Source: Sialis fuliginosa
Lineage: Eukaryota; Arthropoda; Insecta; Megaloptera; Sialidae
Length of the DNA stretch: 64,000 nucleotides
Reading direction: 5' to 3'
NCBI GenBank assembly: GCA_961205875.1
Contig: OY540815.1
Location: 14,321,638 to 14,385,637, forward strand
Position 1 is the stretch's first letter. Every line of letters begins with the position of its first letter. Both the position numbers and the translations under genes were made by a program. Shown here piece by piece: positions 24,666 to 38,874 of the stretch. The notes under the pieces are model-generated. The model searched no databases. It worked only from the letters and a program-made list of their open reading frames with translations, and was not told where the DNA came from.

Positions 24666-27600
24666 ATCGTTTTTGACGTATGTATAGCAGAAAAAATAGA
24701 TTTAGAAATTAAAAATCAAGCACGTATTAAATTTATTATAAATAAAATTGTCTAAAAAATTAAAAAGTTAACCAATGGTAATTTATTAAATGGTATTTAT
24801 TAAAGCAAGCGAAACCACTGTGTAAACACTTGGCATATATGTTTTTACATATGTATAATAATATCTAGATGTTTCAGTACATAACCCATTTTTAACATTT
24901 TATAAACACACAATGTGTGTTTTTATTTTACAATATAAAGATGAATATCACAACACAATTAGTAAGATGTAGATACATATGTATTTCAAAATGTATAGGT
25001 GAACAATAACAATGACTAGTTTTCTATAGAAATGCAGTTATCATGTTAAGTGTTAGTTTTAATACTAACATGATTCACTACCAACTGATGCATTAAAAAT
25101 AATTTAATGTACGCTCATATGTATAAACATGGACAATAAAAATATCCACAAATAAAACAACTATGACTATTCATAATGTTGTGTAAAGCAGTATATTAGT
25201 AAGTTATATTATAGGTATCAAAAATATTATAATGAGTTTTTTTTATTAAATAATTTTAGAATGTATATATATCACAATATCTATGCAATCTATGTATCTG
25301 CCCTTTTTGGCTATAAATAAAAATGAAAGCCATGTTGCACTGCGGAAACAGATGGCAAATTTACACTTAATACTTGCGAAGGTGAACGAACTTTCACTTC
25401 AAATGCAATATCATTTTTAATTTAACAGTCGAATGTTAAAACTACTATTGATATAATAGATATTATGATATGTAAATTGTAAATAAGCAGCCCTTATATT
25501 TCAATCAAATGTTATTTATACTTTTATCTACAAGAATCATACAATAATTAACTTAAAATATTAAAAAAAATTATTTTACATTTTGATGACTTATGTACCA
25601 CTTCTTATCTTATACCAAAAGATTAAAAGTTAAAAGGAATAATTTGCAAAAATTTGTACAATTAGTAAACTTTGAGGTAATATGAGATTCTGAATGAAGA
25701 ATAGTAATTTCATAGTGAATGGATTATACATATTTGTATAATATGTGAATATATGTATGTACATGAATCATAGATAAATATAATTAGATCATACGTTGCA
25801 ACAGTAATGCATATAAATGTATGCAAATAGATATGAAATAGGTGCAGCTATTATATACATAATATACATTCACTGCCGAAATTTATTGAGGTCAAGATAC
25901 TCATATGTTACAATGATTATTATTATTATTAATAATAATATAAAATAAATATAACGATTTAATAGCACATCATTATATAATTACAATACTTCAATTCAAT
26001 GTTATTTTATTTTAAAACATAACATATTTATTCTGATTATAAAATAATACTAAAAAAGAATACATTTTTATTATTTTCTTGAAGCTAACAATAGAATACG
26101 TATCTAAGTACATTGTACATAAACTAAAATCAATTACACCAATATAGATTTTTATAAATATTTTCAATAATGCAGTCTTACTCTTAACATTAGTTAAAAA
26201 TAATACGCATGCCAAATAATCAATTATCGATGTGGAAAAATTAATATAAATTCATTTTTAATTAGAAACAGTATTGTAATACGTACAATTGAATCTTTTA
26301 AAAGTCATTGTGAACTTTTCAAATTGACAAATATTTGAATAAGGTAATACTTGAATTCAATTTGAATCAACACAATGTTCATTTTGGCCTTCACATAAAA
26401 ACAACTTGTTATCAGATAAATGATGTATATTGAATTTCATCTGAACAATGCATCTATTGGATTCGGATCGTTCCATTTAATTACATCAAGAAAATATAAA
26501 TTAAAAATTTTGAATGATTACAAATGTAATTAATATTAAAAATACACTACAAGTATTTGATGAAATATATAAATATAAAATAATTAAAATAGATATTTTA
26601 AGTATGAAATGATTTTAACGGAAAGCAGATTAGTTAGCTTAATAATGTGTATGCTTATCTGGATAGAAACGAATTTAATTTTGTTTCTTCAGGTTATCTT
26701 TTTAGGTAAAAGTATTATCTATATTTGATGTAGGTAATTACCTTGCTTATCTGGTAAATGCAATTATTGACATATCATTATCATTTTATAAATATTGGTT
26801 TATTACTAGAAATACGTAGCAATTTTCTGAAAATAACTACTTGAGTATAATACTATGAAATTGCATTTTCTTTTCAATGCAATATAATTATACTAAAATA
26901 TGATTGTACATATCTACATCTACTAATTATTATATATTATTAGTTTATTTAAAAATTCTATAATTTTATATATTATATTATTTCTCAAGGGTAAATTTTT
27001 ATTTATTTTGAAAATATATAAAACCTATGCATAATATATTTAAAACGCAGATAATATTTTTTTTTTATTAAAAAAATATGTGATTCTTGTTTACAAAATT
27101 GGGACGCACCCTCAGATCATTTATTAAAATAAAATCGTGTGTGAAAATAAAACACACGGTTCCGAAGTTATAAATAAAGCAATACTTATAATTTTTGAAT
27201 AAAAAAATTACTTCGATATTTAATTTCATTTAAATCAAGATATAAAATTAACTAATGAATTGAATTAAAAAAAGTAAATAAAAAAAATCTGTATTTTTCT
27301 TCTGGCGCATGTTCTAGGCCAAATCGTTCACATCAATATTTGCCATAAACAAAAGTGATTGTAAATATTAAATTTATATTTGATTTTAATTTTATTGCAA
27401 AGTCTGTGGGATGTAAATGTCAACACTTTTATGCGAACTTCACAAGAAAAAGAACACATGTGTGTTATTACATACTACAATTAATGCTAATAACATACAT
27501 ACAGTATATTAATTGATGTTACCTACATACAACATGAGATATTATAGCCGTAATTGTAATTTTTTCCAGTTCACTTTATCATTTGTTTTATATATAGTTA

Positions 27601-28685
27601 GAATAATAATGAAAAAACAATCCAATTTTTGTTATATTAAATAGTAAAAATACAATAATACAATATACATATTATATAATATTATGTATCTTTTACATCA
27701 GTAATGTAGCAAGAAATTGTGGCGCCGATGTGCAAAAAATTGCAAATGTCGCTTGTTTTTTACACCATATTGTAACATAATGCTCGGAGTACCAGCCCAT
27801 TAAAATAATAGCAAAGATAAAAAAATATTTTTATTAATTAATTAATAAGAGTAATGAAATGTACTTTAAATGATGATCGACGCGATTAAATAATTGTTCC
27901 TGGAGTGACGGAAGAGGTGGTAAATCTCAAGACCGATGGAGCCCCAAAAACAACCGATAAAAAGAATTTGTTCTGATGAGACACAGCATGAATAAGTAAT
28001 AAATATATGGATGTTAAATACCTATAGATAGCTATAAGAGGTGTAAATAACTAGGAGACTGAATCTGCATCCACATGACTTCAGTCTAATATTTATTCGC
28101 AAAAAATATAAAAGTACGGAAATTTTATAAAAAAAGACACGTATAAAGAAAAACAATACACACATTTAAGGTTACCTATTCTAAAAGACTACAATAAACG
28201 GTAAAATATTTGTTTAAAAACAAAAGAACCTTAAACAATCGTATAGAACACTAATATTCGGTAATGCTAGAACCTGGAAGTGCTAAGAACACTATATTTT
28301 TTAGTGAATGCATGTTACGGCAGCAGCGGTCACTCAATTAAGGTGACACGCTTCGTTTCGCAAGAGTTGCGACCATTGTTGTCTGGTCTCGACGCAGGCA
28401 CGAACCAGTGAAAGTTGTTTCTGGTCAAGAGACACAATGCTGTCACAAACCAATAGATTAAAGATCAAGCTGTTCTTTGAATAAAACATCACGGGTTAAT
28501 ATTATCTTATTTGTTACAAAAACTGACATATTTTTGGTTTTTTAAAATAAATTATTTTTTAAATCAAATAGCATAACGGACATAGTATGGATATTCTCTA
28601 TAACGACACAGAAAATAATTAATAGAAACGAATTGCATCGAATTCTAGAAGTCGTCACTATAGACATTCAAACCCAAGGTACGCT

Positions 28686-29044
28686 CTTCAACTCCTTAAC
28701 CAATCAGCGTTGGCGCGAAAATTGACGTCACCACGAAGAGATATTCAAATGTTATAAATGTATTATAGAATATCAATTGCAAAAACATTTCGTTGTATAT
28801 TCTTGTTTTCGTATTTTAACAACACAAAAAGTACAAATTCGACATTGACTTAAGAATAGTATAAATGACTTATCCCGAATAGACTAAATTGTCTGTGACA
28901 GCTTTTTTTATGATTTTGATGTATTGTTAAAATACAAAAAAATCGAATACAAGAATAAATAAAGAATTTTTTTGCAATTGATATTCTATTATATTATACA
29001 TTTATAACGTCCCGCGCCAACGCTGATTTGTTAAGGAGCTGAAG
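28686..29044. mobile_element. third fold-back element
   Basis: The left arm starts CTTCAACTCCTTAACCAATC and the right arm ends with its inverse, GATTTGTTAAGGAGCTGAAG. The arms (about 130-140 bp) also share GCGTTGGCGCG, ATAGAATATCAATTGCAAAA and GTATTTTAACAA. A hAT-like element directly abuts the right end at 29046. Confidence 0.75.
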
Positions 29045-29045
29045 A

Positions 29046-29264
29046 CAGGGCCGTAATTAACACCGGGACAGTCGGACCAGTGCTCCGGACCCCCCGAGTT
29101 CAGGGAACCTTCGCAGCAGCGTAAAAATTAGGGTAACAAAAGAAGGTCATTGCGTAAAATTGAGGTAGCAACGAAAAAAGTTTTCAATTTTTCTATTTTG
29201 CATATAATGAGGGCCCCTCGGTCACTTGTTGTCCTGGGGCTCCAGAGCCTCTAGTTACGGCCCT
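29046..29264. mobile_element. hAT-like MITE (CAGGGCCGTAA ends)
   Basis: The ends are CAGGGCCGTAATTA and TAGTTACGGCCCTA, typical of hAT elements. The interior is about 220 bp, GC-richer than its surroundings and non-coding. I could not see an 8-bp target duplication, perhaps because it inserted at the edge of the adjoining fold-back. Confidence 0.65.
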
Positions 29265-30176
29265 ATATATCTTGACTCAATATCCATCTTCCAATTTTTA
29301 ATGCCACAATAAAATACGAAGCAAGTATCTATTACTAAATTTTAATATTACTCAATTTCGTTTCTGTCTCCAATTTAAATATCCAATTTCAATTTTTTGC
29401 CAAAAACTTGTCAGTGTTTATTTCAAATTCAAATTTTCGTTTTAATACATTTTTATTAGAACTTAGAACATACAAATATAATAATTCTTTGAAATTAAAC
29501 TTCGTATTAAAAGTGAATATAATCGCATGAATACAACGAAAGTTGAACGCCATTGTACTTAATTTCCGTCAGTAGACCAATAATAAAAATCAAGAAAACT
29601 GGGTATACACGAAAAAATCCTAATGTTTCAAAGACTACGGGGGTTACAAAACCATTAAACGAAACACCTTATCTAATCCCTAGTGAAAGTCGTTCGTTCC
29701 ACTCCTGGAACCAACTTCAATACGCGACAACATCCAATGGACCGCGAAGCATAGCGCGGGAAATATCTCTCGTAATTATTGAGTAACGACCAAGGTGCCA
29801 ATACCATACACAGCCGTGTTCAGGTTTCTGGTTACAGTCGAGGAATGCGCATGTGCTGTTGATAATCAAACAAGTTTAAATAACTTCTCTGATTACTTAC
29901 ATGTGCAATTACATCGACAAAGAATCGATGTAAAAACTGATTAAATATGTGCAGTGGATTTAAAACGACATTTAAGGCAATGTTTGTCACGTGTTAATGG
30001 GGTAAGATTTTTGCAGTATAAGAATGTAAATATGGTAAATGCAATGTCTTAAAAATCAGCTTACAATAATTTACAACTAAATCATTAATGTTATTAATCT
30101 TGTTGGGACAGCGAAGGGTCAAAATTAATATAGATATTAATCGTTCATGTTCCTTTTAAAAAAAAAACAAAGTTCT

Positions 30177-30377
30177 TATAAGAACTGGCACTAGTTATGG
30201 CCGCTATATAAGAGCAAGGTTTACTGGTTTGTGATTATCATTATCAGTTAAATATATTAATTATTAATATTCAGAAATGGTAGTAATCAAATATCAACAA
30301 ATATTTCTAAGTCAGTACATTTAATTAAAAAATAGCCGTTACTGGGGTCATATCCAAGACTGGTGCCAGTACCTTAT
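30177..30377. mobile_element. MITE family A, internally deleted copy (201 bp)
   Basis: Both ends are present: AGAACTGGCACTAGTTATGG at the left and CCAAGACTGGTGCCAGTACC then TTAT at the right. Only about 200 bp remain, so most of the interior seen in the 562-bp copy is deleted. Orientation is as for the copy at 22302. Confidence 0.75.
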
Positions 30378-33300
30378 TCACGTATATAAAAATTTATGAT
30401 ATGTATGTAGATACATTGAATCACCAGTAACAATTACATAATTAAACAATTTGTATAATTCTATCATAAAATCCCACCATATAAATAAACATGTTTATTT
30501 TCATACCAAATCTCACTGCATTGAAATGTACAGTTCTGCATCAAAATTTCGAACGGAAATCTACATAAAAACTTTACATAAATGACGGCCGTTAATGACA
30601 GTGTTTCTGTTAAAAATAAACACGGACTGTGGGCAGTTTCATGACAGATATGAGGCTTGAAACATATCAGTTGATTTTATGTTCTAACCCGTAAACAGCT
30701 GAGTGGCATTAGGGTTACCGCAAAATAAACTTATATACAGGATTAACTACATTTGATGTTGATGTGATTAAAAACGAGCATGCTGTTCTAATTTTTTACA
30801 CGTGTATAAAAATAAAGTTAATTACGGATGCGTAATATTTTCGTACGACATGCACATAAAAATTCAAAATTATATGTAGATGTCAAATATATGTCACGAA
30901 TATATTTTATTTAATGCGATAATGTATAAAAATATATTGATTTATTTATTTATCTATACTTGAGGATCAAATACATCTTTGACTTCCATATTACCCAATA
31001 TCTTTAACTACTATTAGCATATATGTGACTGAAAGAGCGCCTAAGTTAATAAATGACAAAAATTGGTAACGTTTGAATTGGAAAAAGACGGGCCCTAGAA
31101 TCCCAAAAAGATACAACTTCAAATCAAGACCTTTCGAATGATACATAACAGTTTACTTTAGGTCACGCAGTCATGGCAATACCTCTATAAAAGTAAGTTA
31201 TATATTTTCAACTCGAAAACTACTGAATCGATTATTCGCAGCGTGCGCGATGACTGCGCCGACTAGCGGTTACAACTAGGGCGGGCTTTGACATAGCTGT
31301 CAAAACGAAAAGTATGTAATTAAACAAATAATTTCAATAAAATAAAGTAAAAAAAATATTTTTTAGTTGATTCTTTATAACAATAGTGTAGTTAATCATG
31401 TTGACCTTTCTATTTTTAGTTAAAAATGAGCCCGCCATAAGTTCCCTTTTGGCCACCTCGTGCGCTGCGATCGATTTTGTTTCCCCCACCACCTACTTCG
31501 CACTCAGCCAATAATGCGGTTTTCACCAATAGTTAGATAATTGTTTCCATGATGTTACAGCATACAAATATAAAAACATAGTAGCCATTGAATAAATAAT
31601 TCTATAATTTACGGATTCAATATTTTATTAATTCACATAGGTCATTATGATCACGTCTCTTTTAAATATTTTATCGAACAATTGGATGATTTTTGACACA
31701 TGTTAACAATTAAATATATTGAAATATATGGAAAAAAAATAATTCGCAGTGAACCGTGTGTTGTGGGCATGTTGGGTGGACATGGCTTTCAATATTCCCA
31801 GTCAAATATGAACGTCAATTTGAATGAATGTCAAAGAATATAGTTTGAACTATTTAGGTCACTAAGATTTTGTAGATATTAACCCGGGTAACACCGCGTC
31901 CAATACGCTGGTATTGATAAATTTAACTATAAAGAAGTAGTGGTACCTAAATTTTACAATATTTAAATCACGTATCGCATATTATATATTATACATGAAT
32001 GACCTCACCATCAATATCAATTTATTCAAAAGAATCATTAACTAGAAAAAAAAACTTTTAATATCAAACGTGGGTGAAATATTAATAGCTCAAAGGTTAA
32101 TACAAGATTTTTTTTTGAGCGACTAACGTTATTTAATTATATTTTATTATTGCAATGCCCTTATATAAACATCATTATTCCGATAAACCAAAACAATAAC
32201 TCAATGGTTTGAGAGCGCGTGTATACTTAAGATAAATCAACGCTGAAGACAAAGTGCACTGGAACTAAGCAACCAGCCGCCCACCGAGTGGGCAATGGAA
32301 TATAATGGAAAGTGGGCACACATCCTGCGGCACATGTGCGTATATGTCAAGGGGTATAAGACGGGCGGGGGGACAATCACGATTTTAGATATAAATTTTA
32401 CGCATCGAAAACAAGCAATTCCTTTATTTTTCCTATAGACGTATTGACTGTAGAACTATCAAGACTTTAACTAAAATATCATGTGATTTTAAACGTTATT
32501 GCCGAATTTTAAAGTACAAACTGACCTAAAAATATATAATTAAATTTATAAAGAATTTTCTTAGCCAGCAGTATTCATTTAAAAAAAATGATAACAATAA
32601 ATAATTTCAAAATGTTATATTCTTTGTTTAAGTTTTTCGTAAATTATATGTCAACATTTCGTTCATAGTGACAGTAAGCATCTTTAAAAATTATACAGTA
32701 TTTCATGTAACAAATAAAAAAAAAAAACTATTCTCAATATCATAACGAAATTTAAATCTTAATATGCAGACAAAATATACGTCCATAACTCGATAATGTA
32801 TACATATGTAATGTATCCCACATATCGCGTGTTTGTGACATTACGTCACTAATTAAGTCCAATAATTTGCTTTAAAATTGTCACCAATTTGGACTAATTT
32901 TAATTTAAATATTTTCCTGTAAATAACATAAATGTCCAACGTAGGAGTGACATGGGTTTTTAAATAACATACATAAACAGGCGCGTAACAATAACGTTGT
33001 TTGGGTAGATATATTTTTATATAACCTTATTCATGGAATGAGAACTGGGAGAGTGAGTAATTTTCGTTCACAATCACACACGCTCACGAATTTATTTTTT
33101 TCCTCACGTCCGTACAGTGACTTACGCTTTTATTGATATTAAAATCAACTATTAATATCGGAACATGCTAAATTAAATTAAATTGAATTTAAATAATGTA
33201 TTTTTTTATAAATATAAATATACTTTTTTATACAGTAATTTGTAATTAATTTCATAAAATATTTATCGAAATTATAATTATTTACATTATAGCATTAGTA

Positions 33301-34445
33301 TATAAAACATAATTTGTTATCATAAATCTAAAATTTATTCTATTTCGTTCTATCTATTTCTAAGAAAAATGTTTAACAAATATACCGTTCATTAAACTAA
33401 TTTATAAAACTCAAAATATCCCATTTGTTACAAAATAATATTTTAAATGATATATAACATTAAATTGCGTTTAATATTTTCGTTTATACCTGACACCAAA
33501 TGGACGAAACGAAATAAAAAAGATAAAATACTGGCTATGATTAATTTCGTAACAGCTGCTTTGTTTACTTAGTCTATACAAAAATAAACATGCCACTAAA
33601 ATAGCGAATGCGACTACAAAAAAAGAACCAGGAAACATTGCTGCTAACTCATTGGGATTGTTGTAATCGTTCTCGTCTCTCTATGTTGCTCTATATTACA
33701 CCATTACAGTGCAGATCAAAACTAAAAGCAAACTCTACTTCAAAATAATGACGAAATATTTATATGAAAGTAATGTATGTGAATTTTATTATGTTACACG
33801 AAACTTTTACACACTCCGAGAACTACTCCCTTTCAAAAGTAAAATCTCCGATTTTTCTAGATTTTATGAGATTATAACTTTAGAGTCACATGCCCCTAAT
33901 TTTACAATTTCATTATACTTTAATTTTGTTTATAAAACTATCAATGTTTTTTTTATATTTATCATCAGATTTCTATAATATTATCAATCTAAAAAACTTA
34001 AATTTCCAATAATTATTGGCCACCTTTTTATTTTGAAATCGAATATTATCTTTTCATATATATTTTTCTAAAAGTATCAAAAATTCAATGATTTTAAATT
34101 TTAATTATACAGGAATACTAGAAACCGAGACAGGGTCCTTAATTCTAAACTTAACCTTTTGGATTCTTGGATATACTTATAACGCGATCTAATTAAATTT
34201 TTTTTTTTTAATAAAAAAAAACATACTTTTCAGTTTTACGAAACTTTAAGATCCCTTACACACTAGCAACTTTTAGTAATTTTTAATGATTTTGAGTCCT
34301 TTTAGACAGCTTGTGAACTTTTAAATATTTTTACTATTTCATTTATTTTTTTAGACTGTATAATTTTGTATGTAATATTTTATAAAGTAAATGTGAATAG
34401 TACGAATAAATTAGATGACTTTAACAAAACCTTTACTAGAAAATA

Positions 34446-34667
34446 CACTAGACTCTCGCTAATTCGAATATTCCTTGCACAAAAATAGCCGTGTGTCGGA
34501 TTACTGAGAGATTGTTTTAGACACACTCAGTAATCCGGCAGTCAAAATGTGACATGACCAGTAATTCTTTTAAATTTTTATATACATAGTAATGTATATT
34601 TTTATTACTGGGTACACCGGACTATAGAGAAGCCGGACTAGCAAGTACCGGATTAACGAGTCTAGTA
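34446..34667. mobile_element. pogo/Tigger-like MITE
   Basis: The inverted ends CACTAGACTCTCGCTAATTC and GGATTAACGAGTCTAGTA are flanked by TA on both sides (34444-34445, 34668-34669). The ACTCTCGCTAAT-C terminus is typical of pogo-type mariner relatives. It is about 222 bp and non-coding, and internally repeats CGGATTACTGAG / CTCAGTAATCCG in inverted order. Confidence 0.75.
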
Positions 34668-37600
34668 TAAAAACCAATTCTAAAAAAATGTCTATCTAAT
34701 ACAAATTACAAACATGAAATATTATACGCTATGTTTTAATAATCACAAAAGCAGTCCAATAAAAATTATATAGAATTAATCATGAAATAGATTTAATTAA
34801 AACAATGCAATAAAATTCCCCCTATAATAAATCGCTTTTGGTCATTGTGTATGTGATGAAATCTTCAATCCTGTTATTTGAAAAATTGACAAAACCTCTG
34901 ACATCGATTTGATATCCGAAAAGTTCGAGCAGTGAAACATTTGTTGGAAGGGGACGTAAGCTCTCTCTGTATAGCAGGCTTTTTAGACGGATTGGAGAAT
35001 TTACGCCAATGTAGGAAACTTTTTATGTGTGTTATATTTTAAGATGGTTGTAATTTATATTTAACAATATGTACATTTTTTATTGATTTTGAAACATTTT
35101 TTGGTATTGATGAAAAATATACCTAAATTAGATTCGTTTTTTGTCAGTATCCTTTAATCCAGAGGCACCAACCTTTTTAAGAAGACAGATATTATACATA
35201 AACAAATTTTAATGTAAAGCAAGCCAACTGTAATTATCTCTCTCTGTAATTATAGTAAAAAATGGTACATTTTAAAGACTGAAATCTCAATTTTTTTGTA
35301 AATTGAAATTTAATTCATTTTTACAGAATTAAAGGATTATAAAGCCAACAAAAAATGTTAAACAATATATAATTATTTTGAATAAAATTTTTAATTGATT
35401 TATATAAGGTTTTACAATATAGCTAAAAATAATTGCCAATCAAATGTTTTAAAAACTAAACTACAGAAAGCAATGACGGGTTCTATTAAAACTATTTACG
35501 AGTATATTCAAAATCCTCTTTAGTTGAATTAATACAAAATCATTGTCAGTATTCGAATTCATGTGAAAACTGAATACATTGAATCTATATATAATATATT
35601 ATATTTTATATACGACGTATATTTAAAACAAAAAAATCTAATTAAAAAAGTTCTATTTCTATCGTGATAGTATAACATGCAATGTTATACGTCAATATTT
35701 AGTTTTTCTGTGTAGGAGACAAAGATATAAGTAAAACATTTTATTGGCAAAGCTCGTAGAGACATCGCTCCGTTTACTTTAACATTAAGACTTTGGTCAG
35801 AAGTTGAAATAAAAATCCGGATATATAAACTTTAAAATTGTATTAAAAGATTTTTATGGCTATCCAGACTACCTACCTTATACATTTATTTTAATTATTA
35901 TTTTTAGAACATGCGTTTTATTACATGTACCGTAAATAATTTTTATAATTACTATTACATTTATTTGATTGATAAAATATTTGTTGTTACTTACATATAT
36001 TATCGATGTAGATGTATTTAAATGTATGTACATATGTACAAATGTATATATGAATGTATTCATGCTTGTATTTTGATTTGATGTGATATACATTTTTTGA
36101 GTTTATATAAATCACCATTTTTGATTTACATTTACATAGTGAGTGCTGCACGTTGTTTTTGTTCAATTAAAAGTAATAAACGGTATTATTAGAAACTTGG
36201 CCTCCAAAAAAATGTATTATCATAGATCGGAATTTTCGAAATTTTATAAATAAAAAATACACACATATTATACAGGAAAATTGATTATTCAGCCTAAAAT
36301 ATAAACTTTATGAATATGTTTTCATAAACATTTATTGGTATTTATGGCATTTAGTTATGGCAAATAAAACGAAACACAAGTAGGTATTTATTTTAAGCTA
36401 TAGAATCAATTTTTCTTAATTTTTATTCGGCCTGTATATTATTTAAATATACCTATACCTGCATAAAAACAAAAATATACCTATAAATCTACTAATATAA
36501 ATACGGAAAATTTTAATTTTTTAGTTAAAAAAATAAATATTATCAGTCTATATCAAATCTAAATAATTTGTAATTTGCATGTTTTGTGGCTTCATACCTC
36601 ATGTTGTTTAATCAAACTGATTTTTAAAGAATATTGTATATATTTTGAGTAATTTCTTGGCAAAAAACATTATATTAAAATTAAGAACGAACGAACATAA
36701 AATCTTTAGGTTTTTTTACATACACACATTTCTATATTTAATTTTAGACGTCTACTTTGATGCGCCGTGCTGCTCCATTACAGTCTAACACTAATCTTTC
36801 TCTCTGTCTAATACACACATACATGCTTCCTTACTATCTCTCTCAACATCACGTCCGAGCGATATTTATATATAACTCGGAACATATGTAAATGTAAATA
36901 CATACGAAAATAGAACCAAAATATTTTTATATTAATGATTATGTGTAATCTCATGGACACAAAATTAAAGAAAATTAAATTGAATTTTTTAATGAACACG
37001 GTCTGGGTTTTTATGTACACATAGAAGATACTTATACAAAGCATACTACATACCGACTAGTCCCTCGCCGCGCTAACTTTTTGGTATCTCTGAGTTAGTT
37101 TAGTATTTTTCATTTCTTATTTGTTCAGGTGATAGTTCTATCCTTAAAGTTTATGGTACAAGTTGATTTCTATTGTGTTTGTAAGTTTTTGCTTTGTAAA
37201 ATAAAAATTAATTTACCGTAGTACCTTAGGGATAATAAGGCCCACCAAATTTAAGATTGGGTTTTTCATTATTTATTACAATTTATTATCACATATTTTG
37301 TTCTAGATTGGTATATAATTTTTATTTACTTATTAGTTCTATATAAAAATCATTTCAAGAAGAAATAACGTGATCTGGCAAGAGTTTAATAGCTGCTAAA
37401 CATAGTTGCCATGCAAAATAAAATTATAATTATCTAAAAATGTTTAATTTAGTTAAGATACCTTATTAGACTACTATAGTTTAATAAGGCTCGAAATGAC
37501 CTTTTTTAAATTTGTTTTTCGTACTTTTTTAGATTAATAATAAACCAAAGTTTACCATTAACATAGCTTTTTAATATAAATTACTTATTACACGAAATAT

Positions 37601-38486
37601 AGCATTTTTAATTAAGGTGGGCCTTATTTGCCTCCATGACCTTATTGGTAAATGAATATTATTTCAATTGATATTTCTAATGTATATTTTTATTTAAAAA
37701 ACACTTTTTACAAATTGCAGTAAACATTTTCAAGATTTTTCAAAAACTAAAAAAAATCATAATTCTATTTATATCACTTTATCATCAAACATTACAGTAA
37801 AAAACTTTTTGAAACTTCATATCAAAAGATTAAACAAAATCCATATCTACAAAAACTTATCGAACACTATCAAGAAACAGTTGCGTGGGTGTGCCAGAAA
37901 GAGAGAGAAGGCACACACTGAGACAATAGCAACAGCCACACAAATGTAATAGGTTCAACAAAGCACAATGACCTACTCTTGGTGGAAGATTAACAGACAA
38001 GTGTTACGAAACGTCGCCAATATAATGGGGCACGATACGGCTCATCGAGTTTAATGAAATAAATTCAGCATTAAGTACGCGCGCGAATATCTGAGAACGC
38101 TTCACGCTCGTAAATGACGCGACTGCAAATACAACTTACGAATAATTTCCTCATTTATCAAAACGTTGGTATGTCTAATGATTCTTAACCCTAGAAAATA
38201 TTCAAAATAATCTTATTTCTTTAAATTGCTCTCATACCTCGTAACGATTGGCAAAAACTTGTTTTTTTTAAGCCCAGCCCACCGGGTTTTAAAGCCGTTT
38301 TTTTTAGCAATACATTTATATAAAATATACATTTTTCACAAAGAAAAACTGAACTTAAATTGTGTTGATTGATGTAAATCCGTCTAAAAAAAGGAAAATT
38401 GTCTTCAGTGTTTTCATTAAAAAAACGTCCCACGAATTTCTAAATATACTTTCCTATAATATGATAGTAGTGACGTTAAATAAAAA

Positions 38487-38874
38487 TAAAAACAAACTTG
38501 TTTGTTTAAACGTCAAAATTTATTAAAGAAATAATAAAAAAATAAAAATATAAAAATATAAAAATAATAATAATAAAAATATAAAAAGAAACAATAATAC
38601 AATTAACAAGAAAACTGACATATCCACATTATCTACTATTTACAACACAATTTTAAATAATTAATTATTGTCATTTTTTCGTTCCTTAGTAACTATTTGA
38701 GTTACTAAGAGATTTGTTATTTTTTCAAACATTTCCGTAGTCACATGAATTTTATTTATTGTATTTAATTGTTACTTATTATATTTTAGCCTGACGATGA
38801 TTCTGTGAATCGAAAGCTTGCGGTTTCCTCTTCTTTAATAAATTTTGACGTTTAAACAAACAAGTTTGTTTTTA
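38487..38874 (+). mobile_element. retroposon-like element with perfect 44-bp inverted ends
   Basis: The 44 bp at 38487-38530 reappear perfectly inverted at 38831-38874 (key part AAACAAACTTGTTTGTTTAA). A 14-bp direct repeat TATACTTTCCTATA lies at 38445-38458 and at 38873-38886, like a target duplication. Near the right end is CTGACGA, a 5-bp stem GATTC-TGT-GAATC, then GAAAG (38791-38816), a hammerhead-like layout. Inverted ends plus such a motif are reported for Penelope-like elements. The interior is AT-rich and non-coding. Confidence 0.5.
38532..38596. repeat. A-rich (AAAAATAT)n simple repeat
   Basis: Imperfect AAATAT and AATAAT units form a simple-sequence stretch inside the element with 44-bp inverted ends. 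Confidence 0.85.

Noticed and set aside
29553-29786. 77-codon plus-strand frame
   Set aside because: No domain, no clear splice sites and a basic low-specificity composition; most likely chance.
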